A DNA stretch of 64,000 nucleotides from Chrysophaeum taylorii (lineage: Eukaryota > Sar > Pelagophyceae > Pelagomonadales > Pelagomonadaceae): contig JAQMWT010000468.1 of the NCBI GenBank assembly GCA_029834535.1, positions 1 through 64,000 on the forward strand. The letters are read 5' to 3'. The translations under genes were made by a program, and so were the position numbers. The notes beneath the pieces were generated by a model, which was not told where the DNA came from, made no database searches, and saw only the letters and a list, made by a program, of their open reading frames with translations. This document shows positions 19,096-28,298 of this stretch, piece after piece (positions within the stretch are counted from its first letter, which is position 1; each line of letters opens with the position of its first letter).

Positions 19096-19489
19096 AGGGC
19101 GCCTGTGCAAGGGGAGCTAAAAAAAATCCACAACGAGGGGCTTCCGTGGGATGGGGTTGTTGATGTGCTTGCATCAGACATTCGGTGGTACACACGCTGA
19201 CTTGGAATTATCTTGATTGGCAGAAAGGTGCAAATATGATGAGACAGAGTATCGGGAGGGGGATGTGAGACGGTGGGTGTGGCCGTTTAAGGCGGTGAAG
19301 GGGGTGGAATAGATGGTGGTATGAAGAAAAGCGGCGGAGTGGAACTAGAATCAGTCAAGGTGCAGTCAAGGTGAGAGTAGGCATAGAAGCAGAAAAGGTA
19401 GTTTTGGAGTCATTGGAAGTGTTGCGCTGTTGAGAAGAACGGCGATGGTGAATAGCGCGTTGTCGTGGTATAGCTAGGAACTTTGAAGC

Positions 19490-20190
19490 TTGCTGCAGTC
19501 CCTCTTAAAGTGATCCTTGCAGCCGCCAAAATGACATTGGGTAGTGCGTCGGAGTCGAGTAGAGCCAGGTTGTTGGGAAAGGAAAGCGTCTAGGGTAGGT
19601 CAGTTGGAAGAGTCTGAAGTCGTGGCTGACGACGCGGCGGATAGCGCAACGGTAGTGGTTTTGCATGCCATCGAAATTGTTTATTGTTGAACTTCTCAAG
19701 GGTACAACCACAGTCGTCGGTACGAAACGCGAGACGATAAAACAAGGCCAGTAAGTCTTGAAGCACGATGCACGTAGTCAAATGCGAGGACCCACTCGAG
19801 GGTGCGTCGGATCAGGTACAATGCCGAGCAACTTGAACTCCGGTGATGGGTACAATGCCGAGCAACTTGTATACTCCGATGATGAACTTGGTGAGGAAGT
19901 TCGCTACGCGATCCCCACGGCCCATGTAGACATCGGTAATGCGCTTGGAAAGTCGCGTGAAGTTCATGTCGCGGTTTTCATGGATATCAACGTTGGTGCT
20001 TGACGCGAAATTCTTCTTCAGAGCAGCGAGATGCTGAGATGCTAGTCCAAGGATCGTTGGTCGAGATATGTGATCGCCGGTAGAGATGGTCATGTTCGCG
20101 AGACGACGTGGCCATGGGTGGAAAAAAAAATGTCGCTCACCGCTGAAGGCATCAAGTTTTTGCGAAAGCTTGCTAGCTGGAATTTCGATC
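19490..20190 (-). pseudogene. Copia Gag remnant
   Basis: A minus frame from about 20190 (MSSIEIPASKLSQKLDAF) includes NFTRLSKRITDVYMGRGDRV, resembling the central helical part of Copia Gag. Further along, another frame near 19550-19500 gives QCHFGGCKDHFKRDCSK, a damaged CCHC zinc knuckle in which the second Cys is displaced. Frameshifts separate these pieces. Confidence 0.5.
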
Positions 20191-20292
20191 GAGGACATGA
20201 TAGACGACAACGAACCGAACACGTAGCAATGAACTGAAGCCGATGAGGAGTCGCCGTGAAGTCAAGCACAGGTTCGATCGAAACGAATGAAC

Positions 20293-20308
20293 GCTGCACC
20301 TGCTACCA
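20293..20308 (-). other. Primer binding site (initiator tRNA-Met type)
   Basis: Directly inside the 5' LTR the minus strand reads TGGTAGCAGGTGCAGC. TGGTAGCAG matches the complement of the 3' end of eukaryotic initiator tRNA-Met, the usual Copia primer. Confidence 0.65.
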
Positions 20309-20404
20309 TGTGACAACTGGAGCGGGGCGTTACAGTGGCGATAAGGGAATGACGTAGGGATACTGGATACGTGGTGCAGGGGTAAGTGTCATAGCTTCCT
20401 CACG
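20309..20404 (-). repeat. 5' LTR of Copia element (96 bp)
   Basis: Pairs with 15590-15685. The outermost base differs (G here on the plus strand, A in the other LTR). The second GCTCC target duplication follows at 20405-20409. Confidence 0.88.
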
Positions 20405-20409
20405 GCTCC

Positions 20410-22041
20410 TTTGTCTCCACCCTCCAGATGAGGTACCGTTTGCTGACATTGCACTTTCCCGAACCCCGCCGCGCGGCCGCCCCTTCTTGTGCCACGCCGC
20501 ATTCGCGTCGCTTCATGTAACCTCTGTGGTCCTCGGCCTCGCCTTCCACATCCTCGCTTCCCGACACTTATTCCGCTCCCGCCTTGTCACCCGTCGCGCA
20601 ACACACCTCGGCGACCCCCCCCATACCTAGCCCGCCGTCGCAACTATGACTGCGGTTCCTCGCTCCCGGCTATGGACCTTGCCAACAACCCCTTGGCCAC
20701 TTTCCTGCCGCCCACTCCTGGTTCGCCGTTCTGCTCTGCTCTGCTCTGCTCTTTCGGAGATCGCACTACCGCATGTGTGCTCATCATGTTCGTGACAAAC
20801 TTTCTGGCAGAGCCTCGACGCGGTCCTGCGGTCGAATCCTGAGCCACCTCGCCGCTATGCCGCGACCTCATTCAGCACAGGTTCCGCCTTGGCAGCTGCG
20901 CCGCGGCCTTATCCGTCGACGTGCTGTCGCCACAACCTGCAGTTTTTTGCGTCCTTCTGAGGTTGGTATGCTTCCCGCGCGACCGCTCTTGCCTCAGCTG
21001 CTCGGGGCACTTTACCGCCCCCTGCCGCCTCCGTTGCTGTCCAGTGGTGTTGCGCCCCGCGTGTGTGGGCACGTAGACGGCCACCAACCCGCTGGCGACC
21101 AAGGCGACGCGCCCCTGCGAACCGCGCGTCTCCCCCTTTCCAGCTTGAGCACCTTCAGACTACATCCTGGGTGGCGGTCCACGGCCCGAGGGGTCTCGTC
21201 CTTGTGCCCTTCGACTTTCGGAGAGCTCGCCGGGATCTACCCGCCTGCTTACAAATTCGCGAAAAGTCGCGCGGGCCTTCGAGAACCTGTCGTGGGCTTG
21301 TGGCGGCTACTCAAGTTTAGGCTTGGATGATGGCGTGGCCTCTGATCCTTCTCGCGTGGTTGTGAAGACTCCCCTGCAGTTCCCAGTGACATCGAAGCTT
21401 GCGGCGTGGAGCTCCGCTTGAACAAGTTTGCGGCGCTCTGTCCGGCGCTTGTCGCTGGTCTCCTTGACCACCCCAGCAACGTCAAACACCTCATTCCACC
21501 AGTGGTGCCGGACGGTACCCACACTCTAGCCGGCATCCCTGTTGCGGTCGTCGACAGTCTTGTTGTGTCTATTGAGTGCCATCGGGTCACCCGGGCCCGG
21601 TTGGTCACCACATTGCAGGTTGCCGGCGTCTCATAGGCTCGGCCACACCTGCACGATCCAGAAAGCCGAGGGGACGGGAATGAACAGCGGTCCGCTACTC
21701 TCTCACTGCCCCCAGCCACGTCTCCGCCTCGGGCAGCCCAACGCAGACCGCCCGCGCAGAGCAGGACGTCGCAAACCGTCGCGCGTCATGTCAGCTGAAG
21801 GGCGCGTAGGCCCTACGTGCTAAAAAGTCCATATCCTCTAGTCCTCTGCCCTCCGCAACTCGGCGGCGATTCCGTTTGAGCCCTCTCGTGGTCTGAGACG
21901 CTGCGCGTGCGTACTCCGTGAACTGAAGCGCACCCCCCACATGACCCCCCACCCCCGAGTGCGCCGATTAGAACAGACGTATTCGAAACCCTTTGGTCTC
22001 TCGAATGCGGTGATATCGAATGCGGTGATGGGGAGGGAAGG
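20410..22041. other. 1.6 kb with no gene I can support
   Basis: GC-rich, with Pro/Arg/Leu-rich frames on both strands that look like composition artefacts. One plus frame, about 21400-21636 (ALCPALVAGLLDHPSNVKHL and onwards to TAG), has more natural composition and might be an exon or a relic, but no family is recognised. Confidence 0.4.
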
Positions 22042-22305
22042 ATGAGCCAACAGCAGTTGGCCAAGATCGAGGCCGAGGTAAGTCGGCTCGAGAAGGATGT
22101 CGAGCAGTACAAGAGCGCCCAGACCAAAACGACGGCCTGCGCGGCGTAAGTGGTGTGTCGTTCGTCGTGACGTCGTCGTCGCAGGCTTACTACTTACATC
22201 AAGGAGAACCAGTCGACAGCAGACCCGTTCTCCTCGGACTACCCCAATCCGAACCCCTTCCACAGCACGACCGGAGCGGGCAACTCCTGTTGCGTCCTCT
22301 GCTGA
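22042..22305 (+). CDS. Heterotrimeric G-protein gamma subunit (2 exons)
   Basis: Exons 22042-22145 and 22185-22305, joined over a 39-nt GTAAGT...CGCAG intron, give 74 aa, the standard G-gamma size. Exon 1 is a coiled coil (LAKIEAEVSRLEKDVEQYKS). Exon 2 has the hallmark L-x-x-Y then DP(F) and NPF pattern: LTTYIKENQSTADPF followed by PNPNPFHST. The protein ends CCVLC, a CaaX-like prenylation signal. G-gamma binds G-beta, and the lipid anchors the dimer to the plasma membrane for receptor signalling. Without splicing the ORF ends at TAA after 35 codons; splicing restores a coherent domain, which strongly supports the intron. No G-beta or G-alpha gene is in the window. Confidence 0.85.
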
Positions 22306-24027
22306 CGCGAGACCGAGAGCGATGAGACCACCCCTGCGCGCGGGCAAAAATAACTGCCGCCGTCCCGCCTGCGCAGCGCGGTGACTCCGAAACAAGCTCC
22401 TACCGTACACACAATTCACCTCGCAGTCAACAATGACACAACGTCGACCTCACATTGGCAGTCTTCTACTGCGAGGTCAATCCACTGGAGCTCGACGACA
22501 TAGACAAGTACCAACTAGCCCGCTTAAATTGCGCCACAACGGCCATGTGACGCCCACGAGAAGATCTCCTTACTTCGAACGATTGCATGAATACTCACAC
22601 TTAGGCTAAATTCTCTACTTCTACATATCTAGTCTTATGGCAGCGTGCGTCGGAGGCTCAGTCACGCACTGCTGTGGTTGTCGAATGCAAGCGCGAGTGT
22701 CCACTCACGAATCCATCTATAATCGCGTGAACTTGTACGTCCTCGGTGCAGCGGATCACCAGTACCTTGGCCTTTTCGTCCAGGCTTCGTTCAGAAGCGC
22801 GCTCTTATATTCCTAGCCACACTTTCAAGTAGTGGTTGGTCACCTCGGCAGGCGCTGATAGCCCAAGTTGAAGTGCAGCTGCGTGAAGTCTCTCGGAGAC
22901 GAGACACCCGCGCCCAACATGCTGAAGAACATATCCTCGTCGGCGGCGTCCGTGCCATCACTGGTGCAACCAACTTAAGTCCCGTCGGCGCGGGCCGCAG
23001 TGTCGAATGTCGGCGCAGCTGTGCTCGTGGACCACGCTTAGTATGTATTGATTTACACGAGTATCTACGCAGACCAAACGGCGGATGCTCTCAACACTAG
23101 CGTCGAGTGGATCCAAGATTACGAGTGTTCTTTTGCCCGCACGGCCTTTATTTAATAACTACCCGCTGGCGAATCGCACATGGGACGACTCGTCTCATGT
23201 CACCGCAACGGAACTGCTTTTGACAGCCGCTGGCGAATCAGGGGACGATTTTCGCTCCTTTGCCGCTAAGACCGACGTTGGCTGCGCTACATACATGGTG
23301 TTAGCTAGGGCGAGCATCGAGACCATGTATGATAATCACGGAGACGATGCTGGGCTCTCGCAGGCACCAACACGACGAGCATTGCCACTCACAATCGCGA
23401 CATTTGATGGTGACGACGACGAAGGTTATCATACTCTTCGTACGGCCATCCATACCATTGGCCTGCTCACGCTTCGTCGGGCGTCAAGCCCCGAAGCACA
23501 AAGTTCGCTCAGGTTTAGAAAAGGCACTTTGGGCTACCCGTCAAGTGGGGGAGTTGAAAGCCCGGTGTCGGCACGTCTGCCCGATGACCAACGTCCGCTA
23601 TCGGGTGGCGCTACGCTTGGTAGCGCCCTATGCGAGCTTCTCGCAGGCCGACATCATGAGCGGCCACGCACGTATCTCGGAAGAGTCATTTCACCACCAT
23701 CAAAGTACACCTGACGACGGTGCTGTGACCAATGGTGACTCCAGTCCGCACCCATGCGCGACAACGAGCTTTCGCTGGTCTCCGCAGCCGCCTCTAGTAT
23801 CAGCCAGCGTGAAACTCGTTTGCACGACCCTCTTGCGATCACCCTCGACTTTCTACATATGTGGGTACGCGACACGACTGTAATTGCTCATCGCGCCACG
23901 GTGACCCTATAAATGACGACGACGACAACGTTCTGAAGGGTCACATGTGCGTCTGTATGGACATGATAACTCTTGCGTGCACTCAAATCAGCAGCAACAA
24001 CAACAACCCACGCAGGGTGGGGCGGGG
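22306..24027. other. 1.7 kb without a recognised gene
   Basis: Contains overlapping plus frames at 23085-23714 and 23329-23883 of ordinary composition but with no domain and no clear start context. These may be decayed genes or exons of something not recognised. Confidence 0.4.
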
Positions 24028-24459
24028 CTAGACGTTGAAGCTCTCGCCGCAGCCGCAGCGGCCCTTCTCGTTGGGGTTCGTGAAGGTGAAGCCCGAAGAG
24101 AGCTCGGTGACCTCGTAGTCCATAACGGTGCCGACGATGTGGAAGAGCGCGGGCGGGTCTATGTAGACGCTCTGACCGTTATCGAGCGGGATCCGTTCGT
24201 ACGCCGTAGGCGGCTTCTCATCGGCGTAGTTAAGAGTGTAGGACATACCGTTACAGCCTCTTCGCCGAACGCCGACGAGGACGCCGTAGGCGTCGGGTTT
24301 GCTACTCAACAATCCGCGCAGGCGCTCGGCAGCGCTCGGGGTCACTGTGAGGGGCGACGGCAGGGCGCGCCGCCGGGGGTTGGGTTGGGCCAGACCGAGC
24401 TGCCGCCTCGGGACCGACCGTCGGACCTGCTGAACAACCGCTATAAATCGCGTAGCCAT
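24028..24459 (-). CDS. ISCA1: Iron-sulfur cluster assembly protein, IscA/HesB family
   Basis: 143 aa from the ATG at 24459; the ORF stays open upstream, but this ATG gives a basic, Ser/Arg-rich leader (MATRFIAVVQQVRRSVPRRQ) that fits a mitochondrial presequence. The mature part is a complete A-type carrier: LTVTPSAAERLRGLLSSKP, then the first conserved Cys in RRRGCNGMSYTLNY, then GRCGCGESFNV with the C-terminal Cys-x-Cys. These three cysteines bind iron or a cluster passed to 4Fe-4S targets. The FTNPNEKGRCGCG ending favours ISCA1/IscA over ISCA2. A hAT-type element begins only 179 bp upstream of the start codon, so the promoter must be short or altered. Confidence 0.88.
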   Translation of the reverse strand: MATRFIAVVQQVRRSVPRRQLGLAQPNPRRRALPSPLTVTPSAAERLRGLLSSKPDAYGVLVGVRRRGCNGMSYTLNYADEKPPTAYERIPLDNGQSVYIDPPALFHIVGTVMDYEVTELSSGFTFTNPNEKGRCGCGESFNV

Positions 24460-24637
24460 CGCTATCAAAGGTTTTGTGCGTTTGACGTTCTGAACGACGT
24501 ACCAAGTCGAAAGAAGGTTCTTGGGACGTCTGACACGAATCCTTACCATGAAAGTAGTAACACTTACCCCCGGAGTCACGGATATCCCCCCACCAATCTG
24601 ACCAGCTTTCTTAACCTTTGAGTTGAGTACTCCTAAA

Positions 24638-25390
24638 CACCGTTGGGAATTCACTTCAGCAAGTGAACGTGAACCACTTCACCACGGTGGTGAGGTGATT
24701 TGAAGTGAACACGTCACCCCAATGTGGCTAAAGTGAACCTTGGTGAAGTGAACGTCACCTTTTTTTTTTTTTTAGCCTGGGCCGTGCCCCGTCAGTTCCG
24801 TGCCCCCCCCGCCCGCTATTGCCTAGGTCGGGTGCTCTTAGTTTCATTCGCGTTTCTGGGCGAAGGAGGAGTGGCAGTGGATGGTGTTCCGTATTTCTTG
24901 TCTTAGGCGACTTGAACGACCTCGGTATCTTCGTCTTGTTCTTCCTCATCAGACCCCATCTCCGCAGAGTCCTTGGGGATGGTGCTTCCGGCGTTTTTGA
25001 ACTTGGTCTCGGCGAGATCGCTATGCTTGATCCGGGCCGCCGCAACGAAATTTTTCTTCATGTGCAGTTGGGCATCCGTGCCGAGCAAAAAGTTTCTCTG
25101 GATTATCATCCAGATTAGCCGGGCGTGTTCGACGTCAGCATCGACATCGGCTTTTTCTTGTGCTTCTCCTTCTGTTCCGAATTTTCCTCCGCATCATCAA
25201 CATTATCCCCCCATCCGGTAGCGCGGCTCGACTTCGCTCATCAGACGGGTCAGGGTCAGGCCATCATCCAAAGTGAATGAATATAAAGTGAACTCTGGAC
25301 TCAAAACTTCGGTGAAGTAAAATGAAGTAAAATGAAGTGAACCAAATTCAGTGAACCTAGTGAAGTGAGCCCAGTGAATTCCCAACACTG
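24638..25390. mobile_element. Non-autonomous hAT-type transposon with 8-bp TSD
   Basis: The element is flanked by CTCCTAAA at 24630-24637 and 25391-25398. Its ends are CACCGTTGGGAATTCACT and, inverted, CAGTGTTGGGAATTCACT, the CA(n)(n)G form and 8-bp duplication expected of hAT. Subterminal regions are full of short GTGAA/TTCAC motifs in both orientations, the usual hAT transposase binding clusters. The 753-bp length and lack of a transposase make it non-autonomous. The middle (about 24755-25200) is GC-richer and contains a captured coding fragment. Confidence 0.85.
24903..25160 (-). pseudogene. Captured gene fragment inside the hAT element
   Basis: A minus frame with natural composition reads ADVDADVEHARLIWMIIQRN, LLGTDAQLHMKKNFVAAARI and then an acidic C-terminus DEEEQDEDTEVVQVA ending in TAA at about 24903. 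It looks like the last exon of a host gene. The source gene is not in the window and the family is not recognised. Confidence 0.4.
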
Positions 25391-25478
25391 CTCCTAAACC
25401 TCCCGAGGGTCCCTGAGAGTCATCGTATGGTGTGAGTTATTACTCGACAAACTACTGGTATCGGCGGCGTGTCACCGT

Positions 25479-28067
25479 TTACAAGCTGTCCTCTGCGGAA
25501 ATGGACATGGAAATGGAAGAGAGCGAAGGAGCGGCCTTGGTTCGGTGGATGCCATCTTCATCCACGCTGTCCCCGCGTTGCCGTTGCGCAGCCTGGTAAT
25601 GGCCCGACGGGAGATCCGCGGTGGCTTGGCGCTGCTGGGGCGACGTGCGGACTTTGTTCCGCGAGTGGTACTTGGGCGGGGTCAAGAGCGGCGAGGTCGG
25701 TTCCTTCGTATCCTCGTCAACGACTTTATGTTTCAACTCGTTGAACCGGTCGTCGCGCGGTACGACGCGCTCGTCGTTCCGCAGCCGAAGTATCCTCTCC
25801 AGCTCGTCCTGGCGCATCACAAGAGCCCCTCGCGGGCGGGCGGTTCTCTTGTCATCGCCGTGGTCTCCGGGCTCCGAGCGCCGCCGCCGCTGTCGCTTTT
25901 CCTCCTCCAAGGAGCATTCGAAGGGTCGCTCGGCCGCCGAGTTGTCGCACCTCGGGCGGCGCGAGCGCTCGTCGTCGTTGCGGTCGCCGTAGCGTTTCGC
26001 ACGCTGCAGCAGCGGGCTGGGCGTCGTCTCGCGTCGCTCGCCTTGCTTCGACGACGCCGCCTTTCGTTGTTTTCGCACCGGCACGTCGCGCCGCTTGGCT
26101 TGCATTTTCAGAAACTCTTTCTGCTCGCGCTCTATTTCCCGGCGCTTGGACGCGTACCCGACGACGAGGAGGATGACAAGTACGAGCATGAGTGGAATGA
26201 GCGCAGCGACGAACACGGCGTTGGAGGACTTGGACGATGACTTCTTTCTGGAGGCGGCGCTGGCGATCGTAGGGTCCGCGGTGGGACTCGGTACGGGGCG
26301 CCACGAGCTCGGCGCCGCGGTGGGACTCGGTATCGGGCGCCACGAGCTCGGCGCCGCGGTGGGACTCGGTATCGGGCGCCACGAGCTCGGCGCGGCCGAC
26401 GGGGTTAAGGTGGGCTCGCCGGTGATGGGATCGTACGACACGACGATCTCGTCCGCGAGGAGCGACGTGGACGCGTCCGGCACCAGCTCGTCGAAGGCGG
26501 ACGACGGTGCCGCTTCGGCAATCGCCTGGTCGAGCGACCCGTCGGCGAGCGCGGCGAGAATATCGTCAAGGACCTGGTCTGTTGCGCTCGCGAGGTTCGA
26601 CGCGACCTCCGCCTCTGCTGTGAACGTGATTCGCGTCTCGTTTGTAAACGACGACTCGAGCCGGCGCCGTCCGTCGCCGTTCGGTCGCAGGTCGACTTCG
26701 AGTGTAGCGACGAGCGATGGGACGGCCGCCACGACGGCGCTGCCGAGGGCGTCGCGCCAGGTGTCCGAGTCGGTCACGTCCTCGGAGAAGCGTGCGACGA
26801 GCGACATTCGCACGAACGCCGGCACGAGCGCGACCGTCGGGCTTTTCGTCGTCGGTGCCGTCGTCGGCGTGCCAGTGACCGTGGCGCACACGCCACAGCA
26901 CGCTTCAGAAGCGAGGCGGCCGTCGGCGGCCTTGACGTTGCACCGCGGGGAGTGACTCTCTGCCCACTCGCAATTTTTCGAGGTGTCGTTGACCTTGAAC
27001 CACGTCGGGTCGCTCGCACACGCGGCGGCTGGCGCGCGCGTGCTCGACGTCGGCGCCCTAACCGGAGATCCCGTCGGTTCGGGCCCCGCGGTCGGCGAGC
27101 GCGTTGGCAAGCGCGTCGGTCGCATCGTCGGCGCGGACGTCGTCGGCTCGCGCGAGGGCGCCTCGCTCGTCGGGCTCCCGTAGGCACTGGGAGCGTAGGT
27201 GGGCGTCGCGTCCCCGTTCGTGCACGCGCCACCCTGTTGCTCGTCGATGGCCTCGAGGACGAGCATGTTGATCATGAAGCAGTGTTCGAGGTTGGCGTGG
27301 TGATCGTCAAAAGTCGCGTCGTCCAAATCATCCCACCCATACAACGGATAGGCGTCGGCGAATCCGATCGTCGATCCGAGCCGCGCCTCGGCCGCGGCGT
27401 TTTGCTTCTCGATCGAGTCGACCCACGAGTCGTCCGGGTTTCCGTCGTCGTCTTCACCCTCACCGCAACAGGTCGTCGTGCGCCACACCGACACGCGATC
27501 AGCGAGCAACTGTTCGTAGAGCTCGGCAAGGTCCGTGAGGTACGTCGCCTCGCAGTCGTCAGTCCACTCGGCCCCGCAGTAATTGTCGTCCGCTTCCTTG
27601 AGCTGCCACCACCCCGTGTTGAAGACGATGATGTCGTGGTCCTGGACGCTCTCCTCAATGAGGGTCTCGAGGTCGTCGTACCAGACCCCCTGGACGAAAA
27701 AGAACTCAGTCTTGCCGTTAAAGGCCTCGAAATCCTTTTCCAGCCACATCCGGTGCTTTGTCGCGTCGCTAAGGAGTCCCTCGTCGGTCCACGTGCGGTC
27801 GCTGCAGCAATCGTAGTCTTCGGCGTTGTCGCCCCAGTCCTCCGTATACTCGGTCTCCGGCAGCTCGCCGAGCTCGAGCCAGTAGTTGAATCCATAGTAG
27901 CAGAATCTCGTGATGGAGTCTCCGAACATGGCGAGCTTTTTGTCTCGCAGAATGCACTGCGCTTGCGCGTGGGTCACATCGGCGTGTGCCGCCCGCACGA
28001 GGAGGAGGGGGAGGAGGAAAAGCACACGAATGCGATGGGGGCGGTGCCTGTACCACCCCATCATCAT
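25479..28067 (-). CDS. Membrane-anchored SGNH/PC-esterase-like protein
   Basis: 862 aa from the first of three ATGs at 28067; the frame is open further upstream, but this start gives a signal peptide (RIRVLFLLPLLLVRAAHA). Residues about 40-270 resemble the GDSL/PC-esterase fold: LRDKKLAMFGDSITRF supplies the nucleophile Ser, FNTGWW follows, and DDHHANLEHCF supplies the Asp/His pair. A Pro/Thr linker follows, then a Cys-rich module (CASDPTWFKVND, then SEACCGVCA), a second extracellular region, and three 13-residue SSWRPIPSPTA repeats. A transmembrane helix (about 617-640, FVAALIPLMLVLVILLVVGY) and a 200-residue basic cytoplasmic tail complete it. Probably a cell-surface or secretory-pathway glycan/ester hydrolase; the substrate is unknown. 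Confidence 0.7.
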   Translation of the reverse strand: MMMGWYRHRPHRIRVLFLLPLLLVRAAHADVTHAQAQCILRDKKLAMFGDSITRFCYYGFNYWLELGELPETEYTEDWGDNAEDYDCCSDRTWTDEGLLSDATKHRMWLEKDFEAFNGKTEFFFVQGVWYDDLETLIEESVQDHDIIVFNTGWWQLKEADDNYCGAEWTDDCEATYLTDLAELYEQLLADRVSVWRTTTCCGEGEDDDGNPDDSWVDSIEKQNAAAEARLGSTIGFADAYPLYGWDDLDDATFDDHHANLEHCFMINMLVLEAIDEQQGGACTNGDATPTYAPSAYGSPTSEAPSREPTTSAPTMRPTRLPTRSPTAGPEPTGSPVRAPTSSTRAPAAACASDPTWFKVNDTSKNCEWAESHSPRCNVKAADGRLASEACCGVCATVTGTPTTAPTTKSPTVALVPAFVRMSLVARFSEDVTDSDTWRDALGSAVVAAVPSLVATLEVDLRPNGDGRRRLESSFTNETRITFTAEAEVASNLASATDQVLDDILAALADGSLDQAIAEAAPSSAFDELVPDASTSLLADEIVVSYDPITGEPTLTPSAAPSSWRPIPSPTAAPSSWRPIPSPTAAPSSWRPVPSPTADPTIASAASRKKSSSKSSNAVFVAALIPLMLVLVILLVVGYASKRREIEREQKEFLKMQAKRRDVPVRKQRKAASSKQGERRETTPSPLLQRAKRYGDRNDDERSRRPRCDNSAAERPFECSLEEEKRQRRRRSEPGDHGDDKRTARPRGALVMRQDELERILRLRNDERVVPRDDRFNELKHKVVDEDTKEPTSPLLTPPKYHSRNKVRTSPQQRQATADLPSGHYQAAQRQRGDSVDEDGIHRTKAAPSLSSISMSISAEDSL
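26281..26397 (-). repeat. 39-bp tandem repeat in the SGNH gene
   Basis: Three near-perfect 39-bp units encode the repeated PSSWRPIPSPTAA linker just outside the membrane. The unit length keeps the frame, so copy number can vary without breaking the protein. Confidence 0.85.
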
Positions 28068-28298
28068 CTGTGTCCCCGCGAGTGCGACGACGGAAGAAGG
28101 CGCAATAAAGGATAACAAAAATTCGCGTCTGACTGGCCACGGGCACAGGTGTTGGGACTTTCTCGAGACGGTACAATTGACCGCAGTGTTCTCTGAATTG
28201 CCGCAGTATAGGATTCTTGTGTCCCATACAGTTGCAGCGCGGGATAATATCAAATTTCAAATCATTCTGCAAAAACCTGAGGAGGGTAAGTAAGGTAC

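Larger units (their letters stand above)
15590..20404 (-). mobile_element. Full-length, inactive Ty1/Copia retrotransposon
   Basis: 4,815 bp, coding strand minus, bounded by 96-bp LTRs and a GCTCC target duplication. In element order it has a primer binding site beside the 5' LTR (20308 downward), a Gag-like frame at about 20190-19490 with a degenerate zinc knuckle near 19530, a minisatellite at 18795-19095, unassignable sequence where protease and integrase should be, and reverse transcriptase/RNase H at 17420-15900. LTRs of about 92% identity plus many stops and frameshifts mark an old, dead copy. Confidence 0.88.

Noticed and set aside
18772-19200. 142-aa ORF with 12-residue repeats
   Set aside because: Produced by a 36-bp minisatellite on the antisense strand of a dead retrotransposon; no sign of selection or a host role.
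21838-22419. 193-aa minus-strand ORF
   Set aside because: Antisense shadow of the spliced G-gamma gene.
26952-28115. 387-aa plus-strand ORF opposite the SGNH gene
   Set aside because: Arg/Val-rich antisense frame; the minus strand has signal peptide, catalytic motifs and membrane helix.
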